Shown one piece after another: positions 53,611 to 62,568 of a stretch of 64,000 bases of DNA; the first letter of the stretch is position 1, and the number at the start of each line of letters is the position of its first letter. Below the pieces are notes generated by a model, which was not told the DNA's origin, did no database searches, and saw only the letters and a program-made list of their open reading frames with translations. The stretch is taken from the NCBI RefSeq assembly GCF_000412695.1, contig NC_021499.1:2232001-2296000 (forward strand), given 5' to 3'. The stretch comes from Pseudomonas resinovorans NBRC 106553 (GTDB lineage Bacteria; Pseudomonadota; Gammaproteobacteria; Pseudomonadales; Pseudomonadaceae). Both the position numbers and the translations under genes were made by a program.

Positions 53611-54150
53611 ATGAGTCACAAGGCCGAGGCGGTGTTCGTGCCGCTCAATATCGCCGTTCTTACCGTCAGTGATACCCGCAGCCTGGAGACCGATACGTCC
53701 GGCCAGCTCTTCGTCGATCGCCTTACCTCCGCCGGCCACTCCCTGATCGCGCGGGTGCTGCTGAAGGACGACCTGTACAAGATCCGCGCCCAGGTGGCCA
53801 CCTGGATCGCCGACGACCAGGTGCAGGTGGTGCTGATCACCGGCGGCACCGGCTTCACCGGCCGCGACAGCACCCCCGAAGCGGTGGCCTGCCTGCTGGA
53901 CAAGCAGGTGGATGGCTTCGGCGAATACTTCCGGCAGATATCCGTGACCGATATCGGCACCTCCACCATGCAGTCCCGTGCCCTGGCCGGCCTGTCCAAC
54001 GGCACCCTGGTGTGCTGCCTGCCGGGCTCCACCAATGCCTGCCGTACCGCCTGGGACGGCATCCTCGCCGAGCAGCTGGACAATCGCCATCGCCCCTGCA
54101 ACTTCGTACCGCACCTGACCCAGGCCAATGCCTGCGAGAGCCGCGGATGA
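53611..54150 (+). CDS. moaB: Molybdenum cofactor biosynthesis protein B
   Basis: A 179-residue MoaB/Mog-fold protein: NIAVLTVSDTRSLETDTSG at the start, then LITGGTGFTGRDSTPEA, where the GGTG loop binds molybdopterin, and LPGSTNACRTAW. MoaB/MogA proteins adenylylate molybdopterin before molybdenum insertion; MoaB of E. coli is catalytically weaker than MogA. It overlaps moeA by four bases (ATGA), a translationally coupled pair covering the two last insertion steps. Confidence 0.94.
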   Translation: MSHKAEAVFVPLNIAVLTVSDTRSLETDTSGQLFVDRLTSAGHSLIARVLLKDDLYKIRAQVATWIADDQVQVVLITGGTGFTGRDSTPEAVACLLDKQVDGFGEYFRQISVTDIGTSTMQSRALAGLSNGTLVCCLPGSTNACRTAWDGILAEQLDNRHRPCNFVPHLTQANACESRG

Positions 54151-55361
54151 GTAGGTGCGATCACCCCGGCCTGATGCCGGTGGAAGACGCCCTGGCGCGC
54201 CTTTTGGCGCTGGCCGAAGGCGCCCCGATCAGCACTTGCGAACGCGTGGCCCTGGCCGAGGCTGATGGCCGCGTGCTGGCCGAGCCGTTGGTGGCCGGGC
54301 TCGACCTGCCGCCCTGGGACAACAGCGCCATGGACGGCTACGCCCTGTGCCTGGCCGATTGGCAAGGCGAGCCGCTGCCGGTGAGCCAGCGGGTCCTCGC
54401 CGGCAGTGCGCCGCAGCCGCTGCAGCCGGGCACCTGTGCGCGCATCTTCACCGGCGCGCCGCTGCCGGCGGGTGCGGACCTGGTGGAAATGCAGGAGAAC
54501 GCCGAGGTCCTGGCCGATGGCCGGGTGCGCTTCCTCGAACCCCTGAAGACCGGGCAGAACGTACGGCCCCGTGGCCAGGAAACCCGCACGGGTGAAACCG
54601 TGTTGCCCGCCGGTACCCGCCTGGGACCCATCGAGATGGGCCTGTGCGCCTCCCTGGGAGCCGCCGAGCTGGTGGTGCGCCGCCGTCCCGTGGTGGCGGT
54701 GATTTCCACCGGCGACGAGCTGGTGCCGCCTGGCCAGCCATTGGGGCCGGGGCAGATCTACAACAGTAATCGCAGCCTGCTGATCGCCTGGCTGAAGCGC
54801 CTGGGCTGCGCGGTGCTGGATGCCGGCATCCTCGCCGACGACCTGGAGCTGACCCGCAAGGCCCTGGCCGAGCTGGCGGACGTGGACCTGATCCTCTCCA
54901 CCGGCGGCGTGTCCGTGGGCGAGGCCGATTTCCTCGGCGTGGCCCTGCGCGAGGAAGGCGAGCTGGCCCTGTGGAAGTTGGCGATCAAGCCGGGCAAGCC
55001 GCTGACCTTCGGGCATTTCCGCGGCGTGCCGGTGATCGGGCTACCGGGCAATCCGGCCTCCACCCTGGTGACCTTCGGCCTGTTGGCGCGACCCTACCTG
55101 CTGCGTCGTCTGGGGGTGGAAGAGGTACAGCCTCTGGGCTTCGCCGTACCCGCCGGTTTCACCTGGCGCAAACCCGGCAATCGCCGCGAGTACCTGCGGG
55201 CACGGCTGGAGAATGGCCGTGCGGTGATCTACCCGAACCAGAGTTCCGGTGTGCTGCGCAGCGCGGCCTGGGCCGAGGGGCTGGTGGAGGTGCTGGAAGG
55301 CACGACCCTGGCCGAGGGCGATACCTTGCGCTTCATTCCGCTGAGCGAGTTGCAGGCCTGA
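54147..55361 (+). CDS. moeA: Molybdopterin molybdenumtransferase
   Basis: A 404-residue enzyme that inserts molybdate into adenylylated molybdopterin. Domains run in the usual MoeA order; signature segments are DNSAMDGYAL near 57, RIFTGAPLPAGAD, STGDELVPPGQPLGPGQIYNSN and LSTGGVSVGEADF, then PGKPLTFG and LPGNPAS. ATG at 54147 overlaps the moaB stop. Length and domain order are normal. Followed by a palindromic intergenic repeat facing an AraC gene. Confidence 0.96.
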   Translation: MSRCDHPGLMPVEDALARLLALAEGAPISTCERVALAEADGRVLAEPLVAGLDLPPWDNSAMDGYALCLADWQGEPLPVSQRVLAGSAPQPLQPGTCARIFTGAPLPAGADLVEMQENAEVLADGRVRFLEPLKTGQNVRPRGQETRTGETVLPAGTRLGPIEMGLCASLGAAELVVRRRPVVAVISTGDELVPPGQPLGPGQIYNSNRSLLIAWLKRLGCAVLDAGILADDLELTRKALAELADVDLILSTGGVSVGEADFLGVALREEGELALWKLAIKPGKPLTFGHFRGVPVIGLPGNPASTLVTFGLLARPYLLRRLGVEEVQPLGFAVPAGFTWRKPGNRREYLRARLENGRAVIYPNQSSGVLRSAAWAEGLVEVLEGTTLAEGDTLRFIPLSELQA

Positions 55362-55377
55362 TCGGCGCTGCCTTCTT

Positions 55378-55472
55378 GTAGGGGCGAATTCATTCGCCAA
55401 GGGCGGCGCAACTGCCCTCCGGGAGTCGCGGGGCAGGACTGCGTCCTGCTTGGCGATTGAAATCGCCCCTAC
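55378..55472. repeat. Palindromic intergenic repeat
   Basis: Arms 55378-55401 and 55449-55472 (24 bases, starting GTAGGGGCGA) are near-perfect complements; a smaller AGGACTGCGTCCT hairpin lies between. The GGGGCGAATTCATTCGCC segment is a common Pseudomonas intergenic repeat. It lies between the converging moeA and AraC genes. Confidence 0.85.
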
Positions 55473-55478
55473 CGGGTT

Positions 55479-56501
55479 TCAGCCCTGGCGCTTCGCCTCG
55501 CGAAACTCCCCCGGCGTCTGCCCGGTCCATGCCTTGAAGCTGCGGTGGAAGGAGCGGGACTCGGTGAAACCCAGGTAGGTGGCGATGTCCTGGATCGGCA
55601 GGTCGCTGCGCAACAGGTAGTGCTCGGCGAGTTCCTGGCGCAGTTCGTCGAGTATCTGCTGGTAGCTGGTGCCGGCTTGTTGCAGGTGGCGCTGCAGGGT
55701 GCGCACCGTCATGTGGAATTTCTCCGCCACTCGCTCCTTGCGCGGCAGGCCGTCCTTGAGCAGCAGGCGCAGGGCGTTCTTCACCCGCTGCGGCAGCGGC
55801 TCGTCATCGTCCAGCCCGGCCATCAGCGCCAGGGCGTGTTCCTCCAGGGTGCGCAGGAGATTGGCATCCGCCTGGCGCAGGGGAATCGACAGGTAGTCCA
55901 TGGGCACCAGCAGCGCATTGCAGGGCTGCTCGAAGCGCACCGGGCAACCGAACACCTGCTCGTAGTCCTCGATGCCGGTGGCGTTGGGCTGGGGGTGCTC
56001 GAACCAGACCTCCCGTGGCGATAGCTGCGTGTCGGCGATCCAGCGCGCGTAGAGCAGCCAGGACGCGAGCACGTTCTCCACCATGTGCCGGCGGATGGCC
56101 AGGTCCTGGTGGCGGCAGCTCCAGATCATCCGTACAGCGTCGCCCTCGGCCTCCACGCGGCTCACGCCCATGTCGCCCACCAGTTTCTCGTAGGGGGCGA
56201 TGCGGCTCATGGCCTCGCCGAGCGTGGCGCAGTTCATGGTGATGTAGCCGAGCACGCTCCAGGAGCCGGGCTGCACGTAGCGCGCCGCGTGCAGGCCGAA
56301 CAATCGGTCGCCGGACTCGCGGATCAGGTGGGCCAGCAGCCGCTCATGGACTTCACTGGGGAGGCGTCGGCCGTTGTCCGCCAGGTCTTCCGGGCGGATG
56401 CCGGCGGCCATGAGGGTGGTCGCCTGGTCGAGGCCGAGCTGTTCGGCGTGGCGCAGGTACTTGAGCAGGGCGGGAACCGAGGTATAGCCGAGTGCGTGCA
56501 T
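55479..56501 (-). CDS. AraC-family regulator with arabinose-binding-like N-domain
   Basis: A 340-residue regulator. The N-terminal two thirds (about 20-220) match the Arabinose_bd domain of OruR/GliR-type AraC proteins (SVLGYITMNCATLGEAM). The C-terminal HTH pair (about 245-338) includes RVAEKFHMTVRTLQRHL and DIATYLGFTESRSFHRSFKAW. It is divergent from the FAD enzyme/GlpD-like/kinase cluster and is the obvious candidate to control it. The inducer is unknown. Confidence 0.9.
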   Translation of the reverse strand: MHALGYTSVPALLKYLRHAEQLGLDQATTLMAAGIRPEDLADNGRRLPSEVHERLLAHLIRESGDRLFGLHAARYVQPGSWSVLGYITMNCATLGEAMSRIAPYEKLVGDMGVSRVEAEGDAVRMIWSCRHQDLAIRRHMVENVLASWLLYARWIADTQLSPREVWFEHPQPNATGIEDYEQVFGCPVRFEQPCNALLVPMDYLSIPLRQADANLLRTLEEHALALMAGLDDDEPLPQRVKNALRLLLKDGLPRKERVAEKFHMTVRTLQRHLQQAGTSYQQILDELRQELAEHYLLRSDLPIQDIATYLGFTESRSFHRSFKAWTGQTPGEFREAKRQG

Positions 56502-56536
56502 GCGTTTTCTTGTTATGTCCTGATTGGCGATGGCCG

Positions 56537-56553
56537 CTGTCCCGATTCGACAG
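56537..56553. promoter_or_regulatory. Inverted repeat between the AraC gene and the FAD-enzyme cluster
   Basis: CTGTC (56537-56541) and GACAG (56549-56553) with a 7-base spacer, in the 126-base divergent gap; TAGTATAGG at about 56574 could be the -10 of the FAD gene. A candidate activator site. Confidence 0.35.
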
Positions 56554-56627
56554 TGACGCCTTCGGGCGGCTGGCTAGTATAGGCAGCCATCGAAATCCTC
56601 CGAAACAACCCGAACAAGGAGAACGGC

Positions 56628-58224
56628 ATGCGACGCTGGAATGGCTGGGGCGATGAGGCAACCGTGGTGGAGTTGCCGGCCAATGGAGCGGCTTTCCTCG
56701 CCGGGCGCATCGGAGCGGGCCAGCCCCTGCCCGACGCCAGCCTGGAGCAGGTGCTGGCGCGCGTACCGGCCTCGCGCCTGGCGGCGCATCCGCTGATCAG
56801 CCTGGACGCCGAAACCCGTGTGCGTCACGCCCGTGGCCAGAGCCTGCCGGATTGGCTGGCCATGCGCGAAGGCGACTTCGGCCAGTTCCCCGATGGGGTG
56901 GCCTTCCCGGAAACCCCGGAGCAGATCCGCCAGTTGCTGGCCCTGGCCGCCGAGCGCGACCTGGTGCTGATTCCCTACGGCGGCGGCACCTCGGTAGCCG
57001 GGCATATCAACCCCCAGGCCGGCGAGCGACCGGTGCTGACGCTCTCCCTCGCGCACATGAACCGCTTGCTGGAGCTGGACGAGGACAGCCTGATCGCCAC
57101 CTTCGGCCCCGGCGCCAGCGGTCCGCAGGTGGAAAGCCAGCTGCGCGCCCGTGGCTACACCCTGGGCCATTTTCCGCAGTCCTGGGAGCTGTCCACCCTC
57201 GGCGGCTGGGTCGCCAGCCGTTCCAGCGGCCAGCAGTCCCTGCGCTACGGGCGCATCGAGCAGCTGTTCGCCGGCGGCACCCTGGAAACCTTCGCCGGCC
57301 CCATGGAGCTGCCCACCTTCCCGGCCTCGGCGGCGGGGCCGGACCTGCGCGAGCTGGTGCTGGGCTCGGAGGGGCGTTTCGGGGTGATTTCCGAGGTGCG
57401 GGTGCGGGTCAGCCGGCTGGCCGAGCAGGAGTCCTTCTACGCGGTGTTCCTGCCCAGCTGGGAGCAGGCGTTGTCGGGTATTCGCCACCTGGCCCAGGCC
57501 CGGGTGCCGCTGTCCATGCTGCGCCTGTCCAATGCCATCGAAACGGAAACCCAGCTGGCCCTGGCCGGCCATCCGGGGCAGATCGCCCTGCTGGAAAAGT
57601 ACCTGGCCCTGCGCGGCGCGGGGGGCTGGCAAGTGCATGCTGACCTTCGGCGTCACCGGCAGCCGGATGCAGAACGCCGCCTCGCTGAAACAGGCCAGGC
57701 GCCTGCTGAAGGGCTTCGGTGGCGTGTTCACCGGCACCTTGCTGGGCAAGAAGTGGGAGCACAACCGCTTCCGCTTCCCCTACCTGCGCCACGCCTTGTG
57801 GAGCGCCGGCTACGTGGTGGACACCCTGGAAACCGCCACCGACTGGGTCAATGTCGACAGCCTGCTGGGCAAGATCGAGGCCAGTCTGCGCAGCGGTCTT
57901 GAAGAGGACGGCGAACAGGTCCATGTGTTCACCCACCTGTCCCACGTCTACGGCGAGGGATCGAGCATCTACACCACCTACGTCTACCGCCCCGGCGGCA
58001 GCTTTGAGGCGGCCCTGGAGCGCTGGAGCAGGCTCAAGCGCGTGGCCAGCGAGGTGATAGCGCAGAATCGCGGCACCATCAGCCACCAGCATGGCGTCGG
58101 CCGCGACCATGCGCCCTGGCTGCCGGTGGAGAAGGGCCCGCTGGGCATGGCCGCCTTGCGCAGCCTGGCGCAACACTTCGACCCCGAGGGACGTCTCGCC
58201 CCCGGCGTGTTGCTCGAGGATTGA
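56628..58224 (+). pseudogene. FAD-binding oxidoreductase, alkyl-DHAP-synthase-like, with +1 frameshift
   Basis: Two overlapping frames (56628 to about 57626 and about 57626 to 58224) together make a complete 531-residue enzyme once one base is removed from a run of six Gs (57620-57625). The joined junction would read RGAGAGKCMLTFG. The N-terminal part has the FAD_binding_4 motif YGGGTSVAGH (about 117-126); the C-terminal part keeps ISHQHGVGRDHAPWL, close to the HHHGVG motif of alkyldihydroxyacetonephosphate synthases. Both halves are otherwise clean, so this is either a recent mutation, a phase-variable run or a sequence error. It starts a cluster with a GlpD-like enzyme and an FGGY kinase. 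Confidence 0.82.
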
Positions 58225-58226
58225 AC

Positions 58227-59801
58227 ATGGGCGCCTGGAACGCCGAATGGCGCCGCGTCGCGCTGCCGGAACTGGCCCGCCAAGAGTGGGACCTGATAGT
58301 GGTGGGCGGCGGCATCTGCGGCGCCGGCATCCTGCGGGAGGCCGCGCGCCAAGGCTGGAAATGCCTGCTGCTGGAGCAGCGGGATTTCGCCTGGGGCACG
58401 TCGAGCCGTTCCTCGAAGATGGTCCATGGCGGCCTGCGCTACATCGCCAAGGGCCAGTTCGGCCTGACCCGCGCCTCGGTGCGCGAGCGCCAGCGCCTGC
58501 TGGCCGAGGCGCCGGGATTGGTGGAGCCCCTGAGCTTCGTTATGCCGCACCGTGGCGGCTTCCCCGGGCCACGGGTATTCGGCGGCCTGCTGGCGGTCTA
58601 TGACGCGTTGGCCGGGCGCCGCAACCATCTCTACTACCCCTTGCAGCAACTGCGTTACCTGGTGCCCGGCCTCGGCGAAGAGGGCCTGCTGGGCGGCACC
58701 CGTTTCTTCGATGCGGTGACCGACGACGCCCGGCTGGTCATGCGGGTGCTGGGCGAGGCGCGCGGCGAAGGCGGTGAAGCGCTCAACGGCATGCGCGTGA
58801 CGACCTTGCAGCGGGAGCAGGGCAGGGTGACCGGCCTTGAGGCCGAGGACCTGGAAAGCGGCAAGCGTTTCAGCTTCCGCGCCCGTACCCTGGCCGTGGC
58901 AACCGGCGCCTGGGCCGATCGCCTGCGCACGGCACAGGGCGCGGAACATATCCGCCCGCTGCGTGGCAGCCATTTGCTGCTGCCAGGCTGGCGGCTGCCG
59001 CTGGCCCACGCCATCAGCTTCATGCACCCGGCCGATGGGCGACCGGTATTCGTCTTCCCTTGGGAAGGCGCGACGGTGATCGGCACCACCGACCTCGACC
59101 ACGCAGACGGCCTGGATGACGACGCACGCATCAGTGCGGCGGAGGTGGACTACCTGCTCCAGGCCTGCGCCCTGCAGTTCCCGGCGGCGGGTATCGGCCG
59201 CGCCGATCTGCTCTCCAGCTGGGCCGGGGTACGGCCGGTGGTGAGCGAAGGTGAGGCGCGCCTCAAGCCTTCGGACGAGAAACGCGAGCACGTGCTCTGG
59301 GTCGAGCCCGGTTGCGTCACCCTGGCCGGCGGCAAGCTGACCACCTTCCGCCTGCTGGCGCTGGAGGTGTTGCGGGCCTGCGCGAGCTTTGCCGGTCGAC
59401 ATCTGGCGGAGGGCGATGGCCCGGTGTTCCAGCCCTGCGCCGCGTCGGCATTACCGGCCTTGTCGCCGACCCAGCGCCTGCGCCTGCTGGGACGCCATGG
59501 TCGAGCCGTGGCGGAGCTGGCCCGTTGGGTCGGCGAGTTGGGCAGTGAGCGCGTTGGTACCACCGACACGCTCTGGGCCGAACTGGCCTGGGCGGCGGAG
59601 GGCGAGCTGGTGCTGCACCTGGACGACCTGTTGCTGCGCCGTACCCGTCTCGGCCTGCTGCTGCCCGAAGGCGCGCGCGCGGAGCTGCCACGCATCCGCA
59701 CGCTGTGCCAGCCGCTGCTGGGTTGGGACGACCCACGCTGGGTGCGGGAAGAGGCCGACTACCTGGCGCTCTGGCGGAAGAGCTACAGCCTGCCCGAATA
59801 A
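58227..59801 (+). CDS. GlpD-like FAD-dependent glycerol-3-phosphate dehydrogenase
   Basis: A 524-residue flavoenzyme of the GlpD (DAO) family. The FAD-binding GGGICGAG (27-34) follows WDLIVV; other segments are TSSRSSKMVHGGLRYI, FPWEGATVIGTTD and TLAGGKLTTFR, all standard for aerobic glycerol-3-phosphate dehydrogenases, which reduce quinone. It begins 3 bases after the stop of the previous gene (GAGGATTGAAC before the ATG). Since true glpD normally lies with glpFK, this is probably a paralogue acting on the product of the neighbouring kinase. Confidence 0.9.
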   Translation: MGAWNAEWRRVALPELARQEWDLIVVGGGICGAGILREAARQGWKCLLLEQRDFAWGTSSRSSKMVHGGLRYIAKGQFGLTRASVRERQRLLAEAPGLVEPLSFVMPHRGGFPGPRVFGGLLAVYDALAGRRNHLYYPLQQLRYLVPGLGEEGLLGGTRFFDAVTDDARLVMRVLGEARGEGGEALNGMRVTTLQREQGRVTGLEAEDLESGKRFSFRARTLAVATGAWADRLRTAQGAEHIRPLRGSHLLLPGWRLPLAHAISFMHPADGRPVFVFPWEGATVIGTTDLDHADGLDDDARISAAEVDYLLQACALQFPAAGIGRADLLSSWAGVRPVVSEGEARLKPSDEKREHVLWVEPGCVTLAGGKLTTFRLLALEVLRACASFAGRHLAEGDGPVFQPCAASALPALSPTQRLRLLGRHGRAVAELARWVGELGSERVGTTDTLWAELAWAAEGELVLHLDDLLLRRTRLGLLLPEGARAELPRIRTLCQPLLGWDDPRWVREEADYLALWRKSYSLPE

Positions 59802-59819
59802 CAAGAACAAGGACCCATC

Positions 59820-61427
59820 GTGAGCGAGAAGAACTACCTGCTGGCCATCGACAACGGAACCCAGAGCGTGCGCGCGCTGCTGTTCGACCTGGAGGGCAAT
59901 CTGCTGGGCAAGGGCAAGGTGCCCCTCGAGGCCTACTACTCGCGCCAGCCAGGCTGGGCCGAGCAGGACCCCGAGTACTACTGGGCCAGCCTGGGCGAAG
60001 CCTGTCGGTTGCTCTGGGAGTCGGTGGACATCGATCGCAGCCTGATCCGAGGCGTCTCCCTGACCACCCAGCGCGGCACGGTGATCAACGTTGACGAGCA
60101 GGGTAAGCCGCTGCGTCCGGCGATCCTCTGGCTCGACCAGCGCCAGGCCGAGGTCGAGGGTCGACTCAAGGGGCCCTGGGGGTGGCTGTTCCGGGCAACC
60201 GGCCTGGAAGGCACGGTGGATCACTTCCGCGCCCAGGCCGAGGTCAATTGGGTGGCGCAACAGCAGCCCGAGATCTGGTCGCAGACCCACAAGGTGCTGT
60301 TGCTGTCGGGCTTTCTCAGCCACCGGTTGTGTGGCCAGTTCGTCGATTCGGTGGCCTGCCAGGTGGCCTATCTGCCGTTTGACTACAAGCGCCTGCAATG
60401 GGCCGCGCCACGGGACTGGAAGTGGCAGTCCATGCCGGTACGTCGCGAACAATTGCCGGAGCTGTTCAAGCCGGGTGAGCGACTGGGCCGCATCAGCGCC
60501 GAAGCCAGCCGCCATACCGGCATTCCCGAGGGGCTGCCGCTGATCGCGGCGGGGGCCGACAAGGCCTGCGAAGTGATCGGCGCCGGCGGCGTGGAGCCGA
60601 GCGTGGCCTGCCTGTCCTATGGCACCACCGCCACCATCAACACCACCCGCCACAAGTACCTGGAAACCATCCCGCTGATCCCGCCTTATCCGGCGGCGAT
60701 ACCCGATCACTTCAATACCGAGGTGATGATCTACCGGGGCTTCTGGATGGTCAGCTGGTTCAAGCAGGAGTTCGGCCTGCGGGAAATGCAGCGGGCCAAG
60801 GAACTGGGGGTGGAGCCGGAGGCGCTGTTCGACGAACTGGTCAACGGCGTGCCGCCCGGCTCCATGGGGTTGATGCTGCAGCCGTACTGGTCGCCGGGCA
60901 TCCGCGAGCCGGGGCTGGAGGCCAAGGGCTCGATCATCGGTTTCGGTGACGTGCACACGCGGGCGCACATCTATCGCGCCATCCTCGAAGGCCTGGCCTA
61001 TGCCCTGCGCCAGGGCAAGGAGCGCATCGAGAAGCGCTCCGGCACCGCCATCACGCGCCTGCGGGTGTCGGGCGGCGGCTCCCAGAGCGATGCCGCCATG
61101 CAGCTGACCGCCGATATCTTCGGCCTGCCGGCCGAGCGTCCCCATGTGTACGAGACCTCTGGCCTGGGGGCCGCCATCGACTGCGCGGTGGGCTTGGGAT
61201 TGCACCCGGACTTCCCCACGGCGATTCGCGCCATGACCCGGGTGGGGCAGGTGTTCCAGCCCGATCCCCAGGCGCAGCGCACCTACGAGCGGCTGTACCG
61301 GGAGGTCTACCAGGGCATGTACAAGCAGCTGCGGCCGCTGTATCGAAAGATCCGCGAGATCACCGGTTACCCGGCGTTAAGGGTTGCAGGAGCGAATTCA
61401 TTTGAACTTGGGAAGCCACGTCCTTAG
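59820..61427 (+). CDS. FGGY-family carbohydrate kinase with repeat-derived C-terminal tail
   Basis: A 535-residue sugar or polyol kinase. The N-terminal FGGY domain has [18 protein letters not shown] and LTTQRGTV; the C-terminal domain has [17 protein letters not shown] and [20 protein letters not shown]. It is glycerol-kinase-like in fold but closer to the less characterised FGGY group. GTG at 59820 is the start (AAGGA seven bases before). The chain should end near ITGYP; instead the frame continues into the dispersed repeat and adds [15 protein letters not shown] or so before stopping at 61427. The cluster suggests phosphorylation of a polyol or glycerol ether followed by oxidation by the GlpD-like enzyme. 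Confidence 0.88.
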   Translation: MSEKNYLLAIDNGTQSVRALLFDLEGNLLGKGKVPLEAYYSRQPGWAEQDPEYYWASLGEACRLLWESVDIDRSLIRGVSLTTQRGTVINVDEQGKPLRPAILWLDQRQAEVEGRLKGPWGWLFRATGLEGTVDHFRAQAEVNWVAQQQPEIWSQTHKVLLLSGFLSHRLCGQFVDSVACQVAYLPFDYKRLQWAAPRDWKWQSMPVRREQLPELFKPGERLGRISAEASRHTGIPEGLPLIAAGADKACEVIGAGGVEPSVACLSYGTTATINTTRHKYLETIPLIPPYPAAIPDHFNTEVMIYRGFWMVSWFKQEFGLREMQRAKELGVEPEALFDELVNGVPPGSMGLMLQPYWSPGIREPGLEAKGSIIGFGDVHTRAHIYRAILEGLAYALRQGKERIEKRSGTAITRLRVSGGGSQSDAAMQLTADIFGLPAERPHVYETSGLGAAIDCAVGLGLHPDFPTAIRAMTRVGQVFQPDPQAQRTYERLYREVYQGMYKQLRPLYRKIREITGYPALRVAGANSFELGKPRP

Positions 61428-61591
61428 GACGTGGTGATGAGTCATCGGCTCTGCTTGTAACGCTTGAGCTGCCCGGCTGTCAGGATGAAACTCGTAGGAT
61501 GTGGCGGGCGGCGTTCCGCTTGAGCGAAGCGATACCCATCAGCTCTGCCACGGACAGCATGGGTATCGCAGGCTCAACCCATCCTACGTTG
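61385..61591. repeat. Dispersed palindromic intergenic repeat, copy B
   Basis: A second copy of the element at 30177-30375, with the same order of segments: GCGAATTCATT, ACGTCC / GGACGT, GAGTCATCGGCTCTGC, then the CGTAGGATGTGG ... CCCATCCTACG hairpin. It lacks a few bases at the left and has about 15 extra bases in the hairpin arm. It starts inside the FGGY kinase frame and lies between converging genes. Confidence 0.88.
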
Positions 61592-61661
61592 CTTTCCATC
61601 CACCAGCGGTGCAAGGCAGGGCCTCGGATGGTGGACCGATCCGGGCCCCCACAGGGCGATG

Positions 61662-62360
61662 TCAGGCCACATCCACCAGGACGATTTCGCTGTCCTCGCT
61701 GGCGGTGAAGCTCAGTACCTCGACATCGCGCACCGCCACGCCATCGCGGGCCTGGGCTTTGATGCCGTTCACCTCGTAGCTGCCCTTGGCGGCCACCAGG
61801 TAGGCCTTGCGGCCCTTCTCCAGGCGGTACTCGGCGCTCTGGCCGGCCTTCAGGGTGGCGGCGGCGAGGCGCGCGTTGGCGCGGATGCTCAGTGCGTCGC
61901 CGCCGTCATCGATGCCGCTGGCCAGGGTCACGAAGCTGCCGGCGCGCTCGCCCTTGGGGAAGGGCCGGGCACCCCAGGAGGGGGCTGCGCCGTGCTGGGT
62001 CGGCATGATCCAGATCTGGAAGATCTTGGTGGTTTCGTCTTCCAGGTTGTACTCGCTGTGGGCGATGCCGGTGCCCGCGCTCATGACCTGTACGTCGCCG
62101 GCCTCGGTGCGGCCCTTGTTGCCCAGGTTGTCCTGGTGGGTGATCGCACCCTCGCGAACGTAGGTGATGATCTCCATGTCCTGGTGCGGGTGCGGCGGGA
62201 AGCCGGACTGCGGGGCGATCTCGTCATCGTTCCAGACGCGCAGTTGGCCCCAGTTCATGCGTTGGGCGTCGTAGTAGCTGGCGAAGGAGAAGTGGTGCTT
62301 GGCGTTGAGCCAACCGTGGTGGGCACCACCGAGTTCGGCGAAGGGGCGTACTTCGATCAT
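61662..62360 (-). CDS. Pirin-family cupin protein (YhhW type)
   Basis: A 232-residue bicupin. The metal site is visible in the first cupin: H57 and H59 in PPHPHQDME, then H101 and E103 in GIAHSEYN. YhhW and relatives have quercetin dioxygenase activity; other pirins act as regulators. AGGAGA before the ATG supports the start. The divergent gap to the lipid kinase is AT-rich and holds a palindrome. Confidence 0.92.
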   Translation of the reverse strand: MIEVRPFAELGGAHHGWLNAKHHFSFASYYDAQRMNWGQLRVWNDDEIAPQSGFPPHPHQDMEIITYVREGAITHQDNLGNKGRTEAGDVQVMSAGTGIAHSEYNLEDETTKIFQIWIMPTQHGAAPSWGARPFPKGERAGSFVTLASGIDDGGDALSIRANARLAAATLKAGQSAEYRLEKGRKAYLVAAKGSYEVNGIKAQARDGVAVRDVEVLSFTASEDSEIVLVDVA

Positions 62361-62464
62361 GTTCGAGTCTCCTGTGAGCTCGCGGAGGGAGTTCTCCGGG
62401 AGGAATGGGGCGCATGATCAATCATCATATAACCAGGTAAAAGCGTAATTTTTCCAGGATTTAT

Positions 62465-62479
62465 ATCGATAAATTCGAT
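62465..62479. promoter_or_regulatory. AT-rich palindrome between pirin and yegS
   Basis: ATCGA-TAAAT-TCGAT (62465-62479) within a markedly AT-rich stretch of the divergent region; shape fits a LysR-type operator, but no lysR gene is adjacent in the window. Confidence 0.4.
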
Positions 62480-62568
62480 GTGATAATGGGCTTTCCGAAC
62501 GCCACTGACGCCGATTCCCGTTCGGTGCGGTCCTATACTCGGGCCATTGACGAACCAAGGAGCTGATC

